64,000 nucleotides of DNA from Cellulomonas fimi (GCF_012952065.1 NZ_JABCJJ010000008.1:62001-126000); one strand, 5' to 3'. Counted from the first letter of the stretch, positions 44,677 to 54,104 are shown. Numbers and translations: made by a program. The notes: a model not told the origin generated them from the sequence alone.

Positions 44677-45884
44677 CCGCCATGGACACCGGTGTCGCGA
44701 CGGACATCGCGCAGTACGCCGAGCAGGTGCGCGCCGCGCTGGCGGATCTGGGCCCCGACCAGGTCGACGACCTCACCGACGGACTCGAGGCGAACCTCGC
44801 CGACGCGCTGGCCGACGCCGGCCGCGCGCCCCGGGGGAGCCTCGTCGACGAGTTCGGTTCACCCGACGTCTACGCGAGAGAGCTCCGTGCCGCCGCCGGT
44901 CTCGCACCGGCCGCAGAGCAGCGCGACGGCGTGCTGCGCGCCGCGCTGGCCGCCCCGTGGCGTGCGTTTCGGGAGATCGACCGCGCGGCGCTCGCGCGGC
45001 TGCGCGCGACACGCTGGTTCCCGGGTGTCGAGGACCTCCTCGTCGCCCTCCGCCCGGCGTGGTGGGTCCTGCGCGGATGGACGATCGCGCACCTGGTGCT
45101 GCAGGTCGCGGCCGTCGAGCCGTACCCGGCGTTCTGGCTGCCGTCCACGTTCGCCGGCTGGGCAGTGCTGGTGACGGCGGTCGTCGCCAGCGCGCAGTGG
45201 GGGCGCGGCCGGTGGCGGACCGGCCCGCGGTGGCACCGGCTGCTGAGGCTCGTGAGCGCGGGATCGGCTGTCGCGAGCGTCGTGCTCCTGCTCTGGGTGC
45301 CCAGCGCGCAACGGAACGAGCTGGCGTCGCTGCGGGCCGCGGTGGACGCGCCGGCCGTGGACGGCGTCGTCGCCGGGGGCGAGCGCGCGACGAACCTGTT
45401 CGTCTACGACGCCGATGGCGAGCCCGTCGACGGAGCGCAGATCGTCGACCAGGACGGCCGCCCGGTCACCACTGAGCCGTACGGCGGCGATCTGTGGAGG
45501 CAGCAGCAGTACTGGCCCGGGGGCTCCGACGAGCCGCTCTTCCGCACCGGCGCACCCGGAGCCGACGGCGTGCTGCGCTGGAACGTCTACCCGCTGCGCA
45601 GTGCACCAGAGGGAGCGTTCGATCTCGACCGGTACTGGGAGACGAACGGGCTCCGGCTGCGGGACGACGCTGACGGGCTGCTCGTCGAGCCGGACTGGCC
45701 GTTCACCACCCGGCCGCCGGTCGCCGTGCCGGGGGCGTCGGCGGCAGCCGAGGGCGCGACCGACGACACAGGCTCGGCGCCGACCACGGACGGAACCGCC
45801 GAGACGAACGGAGGCCCGACGGACCCCGCAGCGGGCGTCGCACCGTCGACGCCCGAGCCCGTCGCGCCGTCCGCTGCCGGCTGA
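44673..45884 (+). CDS. PadR-associated membrane protein (HAAS/DUF1700-like N-terminus), 403 aa
   Basis: Residues 5-75 resemble the HAAS/DUF1700 domain found next to PadR regulators (QVRAALADLGPDQVDDLTDGLEANLADAL, LVDEFGSPDVYARELRAAAG). Three helices follow (about 125-220), then an extracytoplasmic domain of about 115 residues (RATNLFVYDADGEPVDGAQIVD) and a Thr/Pro/Ala-rich tail. Translationally coupled to padR. Probably a membrane-bound signalling partner; the trigger is unknown. Confidence 0.8.
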   Translation: MTAMDTGVATDIAQYAEQVRAALADLGPDQVDDLTDGLEANLADALADAGRAPRGSLVDEFGSPDVYARELRAAAGLAPAAEQRDGVLRAALAAPWRAFREIDRAALARLRATRWFPGVEDLLVALRPAWWVLRGWTIAHLVLQVAAVEPYPAFWLPSTFAGWAVLVTAVVASAQWGRGRWRTGPRWHRLLRLVSAGSAVASVVLLLWVPSAQRNELASLRAAVDAPAVDGVVAGGERATNLFVYDADGEPVDGAQIVDQDGRPVTTEPYGGDLWRQQQYWPGGSDEPLFRTGAPGADGVLRWNVYPLRSAPEGAFDLDRYWETNGLRLRDDADGLLVEPDWPFTTRPPVAVPGASAAAEGATDDTGSAPTTDGTAETNGGPTDPAAGVAPSTPEPVAPSAAG

Positions 45885-46140
45885 GCCCCCCAAGTGAAGG
45901 GGTCAGGCACGTCCTGACGCGGCGCGCCTCGGACCGGTCGATCGCCAGTCAGTCAGGAACCAGGGCGACTGTCGCCGACCGACCTGGGCCGCGTCCCGCA
46001 GCTGTCAGTCACCAACCGGGACCGCGCGATCAAGCGCCTGTCCGCACACGGGGCGTCGCAGGTGCCAGTCGTGCCGCCTCAGGGTCCCGACGACGCCAGC
46101 GCAAGCGGCCCGCCTACGCCGCACGCAAAGCACCCCGCCA
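45885..46140. other. Intergenic, start of the accessory region
   Basis: 256 bases with no gene or clear signal; G+C falls slightly and the sequence marks the switch from housekeeping-style genes to the fragmentary accessory region. Confidence 0.4.
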
Positions 46141-46584
46141 TCACGCGGCGGGAGCCACACCGACGACGGCCGGGAGGTAGCGGTGAGGTCCGGGGCACTC
46201 CGGCCACCCAGATCCATCGACGCGTTCGCTGGAGAGCTCGACGACCCGGTCGGCGACGACCTCCCCGTCGGCCTCCGCTCGAACGGCGACGTGCGTGATG
46301 CTGCCCGGCTGGGCGCCCTGGAGGTACTCCTGCGTCTGTGGCACGGACCAGCGGCCGTTCGTGCCGGCGAGGATCACCGGTTCACAGTCCGTTCCGAAGC
46401 AGGCCGCGACGGCGTCGACCTCGACACCGGGGTCGAACTGGAGCTGGATCGGTGAGATGTCGGCGTAGCCGACGGCGCTGCACGCCCGGATGGTCCCACC
46501 ACCGAGGAGTGACAGGCCGGCGATGACGGCGACGCTGCTCGCCAGGACGCCCGCGGCGATCTTCTTGTCCCGACTCCAGAACAT
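46141..46584 (-). CDS. Single-pass membrane or secreted protein, 147 aa
   Basis: An N-terminal KKIAAGVLASSVAVIAGLSLLGGG helix serves as signal anchor; the remaining 115 residues are predicted outside, with four Cys (ACS, ACFGTDC, WPEC) that could form two disulfides. No family recognised. ATG 46584. Confidence 0.6.
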   Translation of the reverse strand: MFWSRDKKIAAGVLASSVAVIAGLSLLGGGTIRACSAVGYADISPIQLQFDPGVEVDAVAACFGTDCEPVILAGTNGRWSVPQTQEYLQGAQPGSITHVAVRAEADGEVVADRVVELSSERVDGSGWPECPGPHRYLPAVVGVAPAA

Positions 46585-46640
46585 GACCGAAGCCTAGAGA
46601 TCTGAAGGGTTGGCATCTCGCGCCCACGCCCTCATGCGGG

Positions 46641-46925
46641 TCACGGCCAGGCGGCCAGGAGGTCCGCGGCGGTCCAGGCGCCGGCGACCGGCGTGCCGTC
46701 GACGACCCCTGCGGGCGACACCGCGACGATCGGCGTCCCGACCGTGACGCCCGGCACCGACACGGCGTCGCGGGCGAGCTTGGCGATCTCGGGTGTGTTG
46801 GTGCGTGGCCACCACCCGCCGACGTGTGCCACCGACGGCCAGTGCTCGTCCGGCAGGAGCCGCCCGAGGGCGCCCCGGACGACCGGTTCGATCGCCCGGC
46901 CGCGCCACGCCGCGAAGCCCCTGGT
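46641..46925 (-). pseudogene. 3' fragment of a DUF234 ATP-binding protein
   Basis: The frame ending at 46641 reads FAAWRGRAIEPVVRGALGRLLPD, then HVGGWWPRTNTPEIAKLARDA, matching the C-terminal DUF234 nuclease-like domain of archaeal-type ATPases (WRGRxxEPLVR...VGGWWxRxNxxEID). The usual catalytic Asp (EIDLV) is replaced by EIAKL. The AAA+ domain is missing and the upstream frame breaks up, so this is a remnant. Confidence 0.6.
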
Positions 46926-47217
46926 TCGCGCTCGGCAGCGGCTCTTCTTGAGCAGCGGTGGCGTAGCGGGTCAGACCGAATCTGAACGGGCGAGGGGGCC
47001 GCGGGCCGTTGTCACCCGTTCTGCCGTCGCGGACGTGCAGCGGACTCTTCGCGGACTGCGGCGGCCAGCTCACACACGCTCTACAGCAAGCTCCCGGCCG
47101 AGGCCTCGGGTGAGTTGGCCGGTGCGACCCTCACCACTTCGCTCAAATCAACGACACCGGTGCCGATGGTGATGGAGCCTGCCGGTCCTGATTGAAATCG
47201 AAAACGGGGTACTCCGA

Positions 47218-47964
47218 GTGTCCAGCCAGCCGATGAACTACAACCCCCCGCCCAACTGGCCCCAGCCGCCCGCCGGGTGGACGCCGCCGAGCGGCTGGCA
47301 GCCGGACCCGGCTTGGGGCCCCCCGCCCCCCGGCCACCAGCTCTGGGTGCCCGCAAGCGGCGACTCTCCGCGGAGAAGGTCCAAGAAGGGTCTCGTCTGG
47401 GGCATCGTCGCGGGCGTCGTCCTGCTCTTCATCATCATTGGCAACCTCGGAGGCGGCGGGGACAGTGAGACTCCCGTGGCGGACGTTGAGCCGAGCGCGC
47501 CCGCCGCCGGGGCTCCCGCCCAGCCCGAGCCCGTTGCGCCAGCCCCTGAGCCGGCAGTGGCCGTGATCGGTAGCCCGGTGCGGGACGGGAAGTTCGAGTT
47601 CACGGTCACCTCCGTCGAGCGGGTTGGGCCCACGATTGGTGAAGGCTTCACGGAGGAGACAGCTCAGGGTGAGTACCTCGTCGTCCGCCTGAACGTCACC
47701 AATATCGGAGACGAGCCGCAGATGCTCTCCACTGGTGGCCAGGTCCTCTACAACGACAAGGGTCAGAAGTACGAGCCGAGCAGTGACGCACTGTTCTCCC
47801 TGGAGGGTGCCTCGGACTTCTTCCTAGAGGACATCAACCCCGGCAACACCATCGTGGGCGCGCCCCTGCTGTTCGACGTCCCCCCGGGGACGGTCCTGGA
47901 CAGAATCGAGCTGCACGATTCGTTGTTCTCCGGCGGAGTCGACGTGTCTATCGCCGGCTCCTGA
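47218..47964 (+). CDS. DUF4352-type membrane-anchored protein, 248 aa
   Basis: A cytoplasmic Pro/Trp-rich N-terminus (PPNWPQPPAGWTPPSGWQ...), one helix (LVWGIVAGVVLLFIIIGNLG, about 58-77), a Pro/Ala linker, and an extracytoplasmic immunoglobulin-like DUF4352 domain (about 120-240: GKFEFTVTSVE, EYLVVRLNVTNIGDEPQML). Typical of actinobacterial surface proteins of unknown function, sometimes linked to mobile elements. GTG 47218 lacks a strong ribosome site. Confidence 0.8.
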   Translation: MSSQPMNYNPPPNWPQPPAGWTPPSGWQPDPAWGPPPPGHQLWVPASGDSPRRRSKKGLVWGIVAGVVLLFIIIGNLGGGGDSETPVADVEPSAPAAGAPAQPEPVAPAPEPAVAVIGSPVRDGKFEFTVTSVERVGPTIGEGFTEETAQGEYLVVRLNVTNIGDEPQMLSTGGQVLYNDKGQKYEPSSDALFSLEGASDFFLEDINPGNTIVGAPLLFDVPPGTVLDRIELHDSLFSGGVDVSIAGS

Positions 47965-48015
47965 GCGTCGGTCGAGTCGATTGGGTCGTCAGCGGCTGGG
48001 CGAGTAGCACTCCCG

Positions 48016-48237
48016 TCAGCCGAACCTCCGCGCGCCGATCGAAGGAGGAACGCGCATCGGCCGGAGCAGCGGATCGAGGCTGGTGCGCCGGATGCGGACG
48101 AGGCGCGTGCCGACCTTGACGGCGTCCAGGTCGCCGGTCGCGATGAGCTTGCGGATGAAGCGCTCGGTGACGTGCAGCTCGTCGGCGGCTTGGGTCACCG
48201 TGAGAAGCGCGGATCGGTTGGTGTCGGTGGTGGACAT
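48016..48237 (-). CDS. Excisionase/MerR-like helix-turn-helix protein, 73 aa
   Basis: LLTVTQAADELHVTERFIRKLIATGDLDAVKVGTRLVRIRRTSLDPLL is a canonical excisionase-family (HTH_17) fold. A GAGAGGAA ribosome site precedes ATG 48237. It follows the relaxase fragment on the same strand and lies upstream of nothing obviously regulated; together with the integrase it is likely the Xis of the decayed element. Confidence 0.85.
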   Translation of the reverse strand: MSTTDTNRSALLTVTQAADELHVTERFIRKLIATGDLDAVKVGTRLVRIRRTSLDPLLRPMRVPPSIGARRFG

Positions 48238-49442
48238 GGTGTTCCTCTCTCGACGGGGTCGCGGCCACGGCTCATGGCGACGTAGAGGTCCTCGCGGCCC
48301 ATGCCGGGTGCGGCGATGGTGTGGGTCTGGTCGACGGTGATGCCTTGGCTGCGTGCGGTGGTCGTGGCGTAGCCGAGCTCGACGTGCTCGGCGACGTAGG
48401 CGGCGGGGAGCAAGATCGAGGCGTCGGCCGATCGGTGTGCCGGGTCGGCCGGCCGAGCGCGCAGTGATCCGTCGGTGTGGATGGCGGTGATGTCCCACAG
48501 GTCGCCGTTGCGCACGAAGCCGGTGACGGTGGTGAGGCGGCGGTGGTTGCGTCGAGTGACGATCCGATCACCCACGCCGGCCATGAGTCCGTCGTGCAGC
48601 GTGACCCCGTCGGGGGTGACGGTGCCGGAGAGGACACCGTCGGCGTGGGCACGGGCGTTGAGGTCTCGGACGGTGCGGTTGTCGACGGCTTGCAGGACGG
48701 CGGTGTGTCCGGTCTCGCGGGCAGTGAGGACGGCGTCGAGGGCGGCGTCGAGCATGGCGTCGTGGCTGCCCGCGGTGAAGGCGCCGTGGGCGGTGTAGGT
48801 GTCCAGGGCGCGGGGATGGCCGCGCCGGAGCTCGAGGCTGGCACGGGCTTCCCACGGGCGGGTGAACCGCCACAGGCTGGTCAGCTCGGCGGTGGGGCCA
48901 CGGCGGGCGAGCATCGCGAACGCGTCTCCGGCGTCCACTGACCCGCGCTGAAGGTGGTCTCCGACGAGCAGCACCTTGGCTCGCGCCTGGCTGGCGTGCT
49001 GGACGAGGGCGGCCAGCGTGCGGGTGTCGGCAAGGGATGCCTCGTCGACGACGACAAGCTGCCCGGGCGCGAAGGCCCACCGCGCCTGCTCGCTCATCAG
49101 TTCCGCTCGGGCCCGGCGCTCCTGCATCCATCCCGCGCTCGTGGCATTGGCCTCACTCCGCCGCGAGGCCTCGAAGGCGGCGGCGCGTTGACGGGCGCCG
49201 TCGCCGGCGGACTCGTACAACCACTTGGCGGTGGTGTCGCACCGGACGCCGAGGGACTGGCTCAGTGTGTGGGCCGCCGTGGCGGAGGGGGCGAGGCCGA
49301 CGACGCGGCCGATGTTCTGCGACCAGAACGTGGTTAAGGCGGCGAGGGTCGTGGTCTTGCCGGAGCCGGCCGGTCCGACGAGGGCATCGAGTGCATCGAC
49401 ATCACGCGCGTGCCCCGATCCGAGGCGCCCGCTGCGGTTCCG
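48195..49442 (-). pseudogene. MobF relaxase (TrwC/TraA-type) helicase-domain fragment
   Basis: Helicase part of a conjugative relaxase: Walker A ALVGPAGSGKTTTLAAL at about 49345-49390, APSATAAHTLSQ, Walker B VVVDEASLADTRTL, LLVGDHLQ, and the late motif REDLYVAMSRGRD. The N-terminal relaxase domain with the catalytic Tyr is missing, and the 3' end runs out directly after the last motif, in frame into the ribosome-binding region of the xis-like gene. A piece of a conjugative or mobilisable element. Confidence 0.85.
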
Positions 49443-49832
49443 ATGAGTGCCTCTACATACAGGTGTGCGCGAGAACGACGAACATCGGGCTCCAGGGAGA
49501 GAAGAGTTCGATCAACTTTGGTGACGAGGGGGTGCTCGGCGACCGATGACGGGTTGACCGAGGCCCCTTACGGCACGCCGGTGCAAGAGGAGTCCTGCGA
49601 TCATGCGAATCTCTGATTCAGGCGCGGGCCCAGCGGGCTGGGTCCGCCCGGAACCCGCGCATGGGCGGCCCAAGCGGCCTTCGCCGAGGTTCGTGGAGGT
49701 CAGCGCCGCCTGGTGAGCTGACGACTGTATCGACGTGTCCCAGTGCGCGACCACGCGGTGCCCGGGCGATTGTCGGAGCCGGGCTTCCGTCATCCGGCGG
49801 TCAGGCTTGGTAGTCGCGTGACAGCGGTGCCC
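49443..49832. other. Intergenic within the decayed element
   Basis: About 390 bases without a recognisable gene. A -10 (TAGTCT, 49833-49838) at its right end serves the NYN gene. Confidence 0.4.
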
Positions 49833-49844
49833 TAGTCTCTGCCC

Positions 49845-50321
49845 ATGCGAGTCGGTGTCTACGTGGACGGTTTCAACCTGTACTACGGCGGCGTCGGCCT
49901 TGTGGGCGGGCACGGTGTCGCCGGTTGGCGCTGGCTCGACGTACGTGCGCTTGCGACGTCGGTCGTGGCGCGTGACGCCGGCTGGTCCGCGGCCCAGATC
50001 GCGAGAGTGGTCTACTGCACAGCGCGCATCAGCGGACTCGACAATCCGCAGGGCCAGAAGGATCAGGACACCTACCTCCGGGCGCTTCGTACTGCCGGAG
50101 CAGTGGACCACATCGAGTACGGGTATTACGTCTCCCGCGTCGTCAGCGCCCCTCTCGCGACCAAGGACAAGGCCGGCAGACCTCAGCTCGTGACGTCAGG
50201 TTGGCCGGTGATGGTGAAGGACGTGAACGACAACAGCGTTCGCGATGCCCGGTTCATGGTCTCCGTCGCCCGACAGGTGAGACGCAACGTTCACGTCGGT
50301 GCCCTTCTCCTCCCGACCTGA
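49845..50321 (+). pseudogene. NYN (PIN-like) domain protein, 3' part lost or inverted
   Basis: Begins as a normal NYN/LabA-like nuclease: MRVGVYVDGFNLYYGG with the first catalytic Asp, WRWLDVRALA, RVVYCTARI, DQDTYLRALRTAGAVDHIEYGYYVSRV. After FMVSVAR the expected REEKGxDVNVASHL motif (second catalytic Asp) does not follow on this strand; it is instead encoded on the opposite strand at about 50276-50322. The third motif (SNDSDL) is absent. A TAGTCT -10 six bases before the ATG suggests leaderless expression. Likely inactive. Confidence 0.75.
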
Positions 50322-50344
50322 GGCCTGATCAGCCGTCGTCGACT

Positions 50345-51689
50345 GTCCTAGCGCCTCGTTCAGCCGGTCCGCGATCCGCCGCTGGCCCCGTCGTCGGCGT
50401 GCTGGTAGTGCAGAGTCGCCCTGGGGCTCGCGTGCCCGTCTCGCTCCATCAGCTCGGGGGAGCTTGGCGCCGGTGGCGGCGACGACCGTCATCGCGGAGT
50501 GCCGCTGGTCGTGCCACGTCAGGTCGTCGCGGCCGATCGCGTGTCGGGCGCGGGCGAACATGACCGAGCGACTACCGGGGGAGAGCGGCGTGCCGTTGAC
50601 GGTGCCGAAGACGAGCGCATTCTTGCTCGACCCGGTGAACCGCGCCATGTGCTCGGTGAGCGCGGTGACGGCCACGGCCGGCAGCGCGACCGTGCGGCGG
50701 CCGGCCACGGTCTTGGTCGAAGAGAACCGATGGACACTGGCGCCAGCCCGACTCAGCGAATGCTCGACGCGGATCGTCCCGGCGGTCAGGTCGACGTGGC
50801 GGCGCTGCAGTGCGAACAGCTCGCCGGCACGGAGCCCGCTGCAGAACGCGACGATGACGGCAACGCGATACCGCTCGGGCATCGCATGGGCGAGGGCCCA
50901 GATCTCCTCCGACGTGGCGACCCTGCGTTCGGTGCGGTCTCGGCTGTCGCGCTGGCTCGCTTTCTTGACCGTGCAGGGGTTGGTCTGAATCAGACCATCC
51001 GCGACCGCCTGCGCCATCCCGGTGTGCAACAGCCGGTACGCCTGCGCCGCCTCCGTCCTTCCGGCGTTGCGGCCCCGTCGACCATCGGCGTCCGCGACGC
51101 CTTCGGTCGCAGCCTCCCATGCCTCGCGGACGGCCACAGGAATCCGCCCCGTCGCCGCCAGAGGCGTCCCGATCTCGGCCGCCCAGCGGCGTATCGCCGC
51201 GTTCACGCGACGCGGATGCGCCTGTGCCCGCTCCCAGCGCTCGGTCGCCCGCCGGACCGACTCGGCCAGCACGGCGCCGTCCCACTCGCGCACGTCCGCC
51301 GGCGTGACGGAGCCGAGCGTCTGGGCGCCGGGCTGGACGGTCCGCTCTCGGCCGCCCGCGAGCGCCAGCGGCAGCGGCGCGTCGATCCAGACCTCGAGCA
51401 GCCGCGAATACAGCGCCCGCGTGCTGTCCGCCATCACCCCGCGCGACGCGATCCAGTCCCGGAAGTAGTCCCCGACCAGCTGCTCACCGCGGCGAGGGTC
51501 GTGCCACAGCGCTCGAGCCATCCGTGACGTCTCGTGAGCGAGTGCCTGGTCGGCCTCCGTCTTGGTCCGGAAGGTCCCGAGCGACCGCAGCGCGCCGTCC
51601 GGTCCGGTGTAGCGGGCCTGCCAGCGGCCCGAGGAGAGCCGGCGGATCGCTCCGCTGGCACGGCGGTGGGGAGTTCGTCCAGCGTTCAC
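50345..51689 (-). pseudogene. Tyrosine-recombinase integrase adjacent to tRNA-Gly, frameshifted near the catalytic Tyr
   Basis: From GTG 51689 (GGAGGA upstream): arm-binding N-terminus (RWQARYTGPDGALRSLGTFRTKTEAD), SAM-like core-binding domain, then catalytic Arg in CSGLRAGELFAL and TWHDQRHSAMT. After TGAKLP the frame breaks at a run of five C (plus-strand G run 50456-50460); the adjacent frame holds the missing ELMERDGHASPRATLHYQHADD with the catalytic Tyr. A second shift near 50385 returns to the first frame (RRIADRLNEALG). Either dead or misread. It lies directly 3' of tRNA-Gly, as expected for an integrase whose att site is the tRNA end. Confidence 0.88.
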
Positions 51690-51800
51690 GGCAGGTCCTC
51701 CGCGGCATCTCTCATGGCACGTTATGGCACGAGCCACCTGCAACGAGGGTCCTACGGGGGTCTGACACGGACGTCGCAGGCGCCTGACCTGCGAAAACAC

Positions 51801-51874
51801 TGGAGCGGGTGACGGGAATCGAACCCGCGCTATCAGCTTGGGAAGCTGAAGTTCTGCCACTGAACTACACCCGC
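51801..51874 (-). tRNA. tRNA-Gly (anticodon CCC)
   Basis: GCGGGTGTAGTTCAGTGGCA begins the gene at 51874; acceptor GCGGGTG pairs with CACCCGC, the anticodon loop TTCCCAA gives CCC, the T-arm is GCGGGTTCGATTCCCG, and CCA is encoded at 51801-51803. The 3' half is the likely attB of the neighbouring integrase. Confidence 0.97.
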
Positions 51875-51966
51875 GCGGCCCGCCCAGGCGGGAGCGCGGC
51901 ACCGAGCATACCGAACACCGCGAGGTGCCGGACCGCGTCGTCGGCAGTGCCCGCTAGCGTGGCCCC

Positions 51967-52542
51967 GTGCTGCTCTCCGACCGTGACATCCGCGCCGAGC
52001 TCGACACCGGCCGCGTCGTGCTGGACCCGTACGAGCCCGCGATGATCCAGCCGTCGAGCATCGACGTGCGGCTCGACAAGTTCTTCCGGCTCTTCGACAA
52101 CCACAAGTACGCGGTCATCGACCCGTCGCAGGACCAGCCCGAGCTCACCCGGCTCGTCGAGGTCGACCCGGCCGAGCCGTTCATCCTGCACCCCGGCGAG
52201 TTCGTGCTCGGCTCGACGTACGAGGCGGTCACCCTGCCCGACGACGTCGCCGCCCGCCTCGAGGGCAAGTCGTCGCTCGGCCGACTCGGGCTCCTCACGC
52301 ACTCGACCGCCGGTTTCATCGACCCCGGCTTCACCGGGCACGTGACCCTCGAGCTGTCGAACGTCGCCACGCTGCCGATCACGCTCTGGCCGGGCATGAA
52401 GATCGGGCAGCTGTGCTTCTTCCGGCTCTCGTCCGCCTCGGAGTTCCCCTACGGCTCCGCGCAGTACGGGTCGCGCTACCAGGGCCAGCGGGGCCCGACG
52501 GCGTCGCGCTCGTGGCAGAGCTTCCACCGCACCGAGGTGTGA
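51967..52542 (+). CDS. dcd: dCTP deaminase, 191 aa
   Basis: Converts dCTP toward dUTP/dUMP for thymidylate synthesis. Conserved segments: [67 protein letters not shown] (catalytic Glu in HVTLE) and [11 protein letters not shown]. Length and C-terminal [10 protein letters not shown] match the actinobacterial bifunctional-like type. GTG 51967 is leaderless: TAGCGT (51955-51960) then six bases. Confidence 0.97.
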   Translation: MLLSDRDIRAELDTGRVVLDPYEPAMIQPSSIDVRLDKFFRLFDNHKYAVIDPSQDQPELTRLVEVDPAEPFILHPGEFVLGSTYEAVTLPDDVAARLEGKSSLGRLGLLTHSTAGFIDPGFTGHVTLELSNVATLPITLWPGMKIGQLCFFRLSSASEFPYGSAQYGSRYQGQRGPTASRSWQSFHRTEV

Positions 52543-52547
52543 CCGGC

Positions 52548-53657
52548 GTGAGAGTGCCCGGAGCGGAGCTGCCCGCGTTGCCAGTCTCTGACCGCGCGGT
52601 GCGAGACCGGCACCTGCTCGCTCTCCCGGCCGACGTGCTCGGCGAGGAGGTCGAGGCGCTCGCCCTGAGCCGGTTCACGGCCGCGGGCTGGGACGCCGAC
52701 GCCGCGGCGGGCCTCGCGCGCACGACGGCGGGCGGGCGCGGCGCGCGCGGCAGCGGCACGGCGAGGGGCAGCGGCACGGCGCGAGTGCTCCGGCTGTCGC
52801 GGCACTCGCGCCTCGTCGGTCCCTACGCGCTCGGCCAGGGTGGGGCCGCGGCGCTGGGCCTGCCGCCGTCGTCGGCCACGGCGTTCGTCGTCGAGACGCC
52901 CACCGAGCGCGGCGCGCCGCCCTACCCGGGCGGCGACCGCGACGGGCTCAAGCGCGCCTTCCCGGCCGGGATGCCGATCCGCGACGAGGAGCGCGTCGTG
53001 CACTGGCTCGTCGCCGCCGCGCGCCGGCTCGGTGGGGCGATCCGCGTCGGCGGGACCGGCGTCGTGCTCGTGCCCGACCCCCACGCCCTCATCGACCTGA
53101 CGATCTTCACCGACGCGTGGCTCGAGCCCGAGCAGGCGCTCGGCGTCATGCAGCGGGTCACGCCGCGCGCGCGGCTCGCGATGGACGCCGTCCCGTGGGG
53201 CGGCCCGCCCGCCGGCACGGGCGAGCGCAGCCTCGTCGAGCGGCTCGGGGGCACCGGCGTGCCCGCGCTCGACGAGCAGGAGCTCTGGAGCCTGCACACG
53301 CAGGCCGACGCGTATGACATCGCGGCGCTCTCCCAGCCGGAGGAACGCACGGGGTACGGCGTGCTGACCAGCCTGGAGGTCGACGGGCTGCTCGCGCTCG
53401 AGGTGTCGTGGGGCGAGCCGGCGCCGTTCGTGCTGCGCGGCGTCGACTGGGCGCAGCAGGGCGTCGTCGCGTACCGCGTGCGCTGGGCGCCGCCGGACTT
53501 CGAGGAACTCGAGCTGGAGCGTCCGTCGTTCGCGCACAAGGTCGCGCGCGGGCGCGTCCAGCCGCTGGTCAGCGCGCTGACGCGCGAGCTCCACGCCGTG
53601 GTCGGCGGCGAGATCACGGACGCCTCGGAGTTCCTGGTCCATCCCGCCCACCTCTGA
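52548..53657 (+). CDS. Hypothetical protein downstream of dcd, 369 aa
   Basis: No family recognised with confidence. Soluble, no signal peptide; contains GGRGARGSGTARGSGTARV repeats near residue 65 and a C-terminal half with DWAQQGVVAYRVRWAPPDFEELELERPSF. Starts at GTG 52548, five bases after the dcd stop, so probably co-transcribed. Followed by an inverted-repeat cluster (53728-53812). Confidence 0.7.
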   Translation: MRVPGAELPALPVSDRAVRDRHLLALPADVLGEEVEALALSRFTAAGWDADAAAGLARTTAGGRGARGSGTARGSGTARVLRLSRHSRLVGPYALGQGGAAALGLPPSSATAFVVETPTERGAPPYPGGDRDGLKRAFPAGMPIRDEERVVHWLVAAARRLGGAIRVGGTGVVLVPDPHALIDLTIFTDAWLEPEQALGVMQRVTPRARLAMDAVPWGGPPAGTGERSLVERLGGTGVPALDEQELWSLHTQADAYDIAALSQPEERTGYGVLTSLEVDGLLALEVSWGEPAPFVLRGVDWAQQGVVAYRVRWAPPDFEELELERPSFAHKVARGRVQPLVSALTRELHAVVGGEITDASEFLVHPAHL

Positions 53658-53727
53658 CCCGCCCGACCCCGCCCCGCCCCGCCCCACCCGCCCGCCCGGC
53701 TCCCTCGCCGGCCCCGCGCCGCTCGCC

Positions 53728-53812
53728 AGTTCGCTGGTCCCCAGTTCGCTGGTCCGGAGTCGAGTTCGCCGGTCCTGACCAGCGAACTCGCCGCCGCACC
53801 AGCGAACTCGCA
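53728..53812. repeat. Inverted-repeat cluster: three GTTCGCYGGTC and two GACCAGCGAAC copies
   Basis: CAGTTCGCTGGTCC occurs at about 53728 and 53742, GAGTTCGCCGGTCC at 53763, then the inverted copies GACCAGCGAACTCG near 53777 and 53798. The middle pair folds as GAGTTCGC-C-GGTC-CT-GACC-A-GCGAACTC. It sits downstream of the dcd operon and upstream of mrpA, as a terminator or a REP-like element would. A partial match, GAACTCGCCAGC, is before the E2 gene at 17492. Confidence 0.75.
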
Positions 53813-53915
53813 CCCGCCCGGCCGGCACGCGCACCGGCCGGCACGCACCCGCCGTCCACCCACCGTCCACCCGCCGAGCCGACGGCACGGGTCGGGGTCA
53901 GCGCGTGACGCTTGT

Positions 53916-53940
53916 TATCCTCGACCGACATCCGTGAGGC
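53916..53940 (+). promoter_or_regulatory. Probable mrp operon promoter
   Basis: TATCCT with the preceding TTGT (around 53915-53920) is the best -10 in the 448-bp gap before mrpA, giving a leader of about 175 nt. The assignment is tentative. Confidence 0.4.
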
Positions 53941-54104
53941 ACCAGTGGGGGTCCGCACCCCCGCGCCGCGTGCTCGCACCTGCCCGTCCCGACAACTTCA
54001 GACCCGTCGTCACATCCGTCGTCGCCCCCCGGTAGCCAGCTGCTTCGGGCGTCGTCCTACCACGACACCGACCGACCACCCGCCCACCACAGGACGGAGC
54101 GGAC

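Noticed and set aside
49512-50111. 199-codon minus-strand frame opposite the NYN gene
   Set aside because: No homology or ribosome site; the plus strand carries the recognisable NYN domain.
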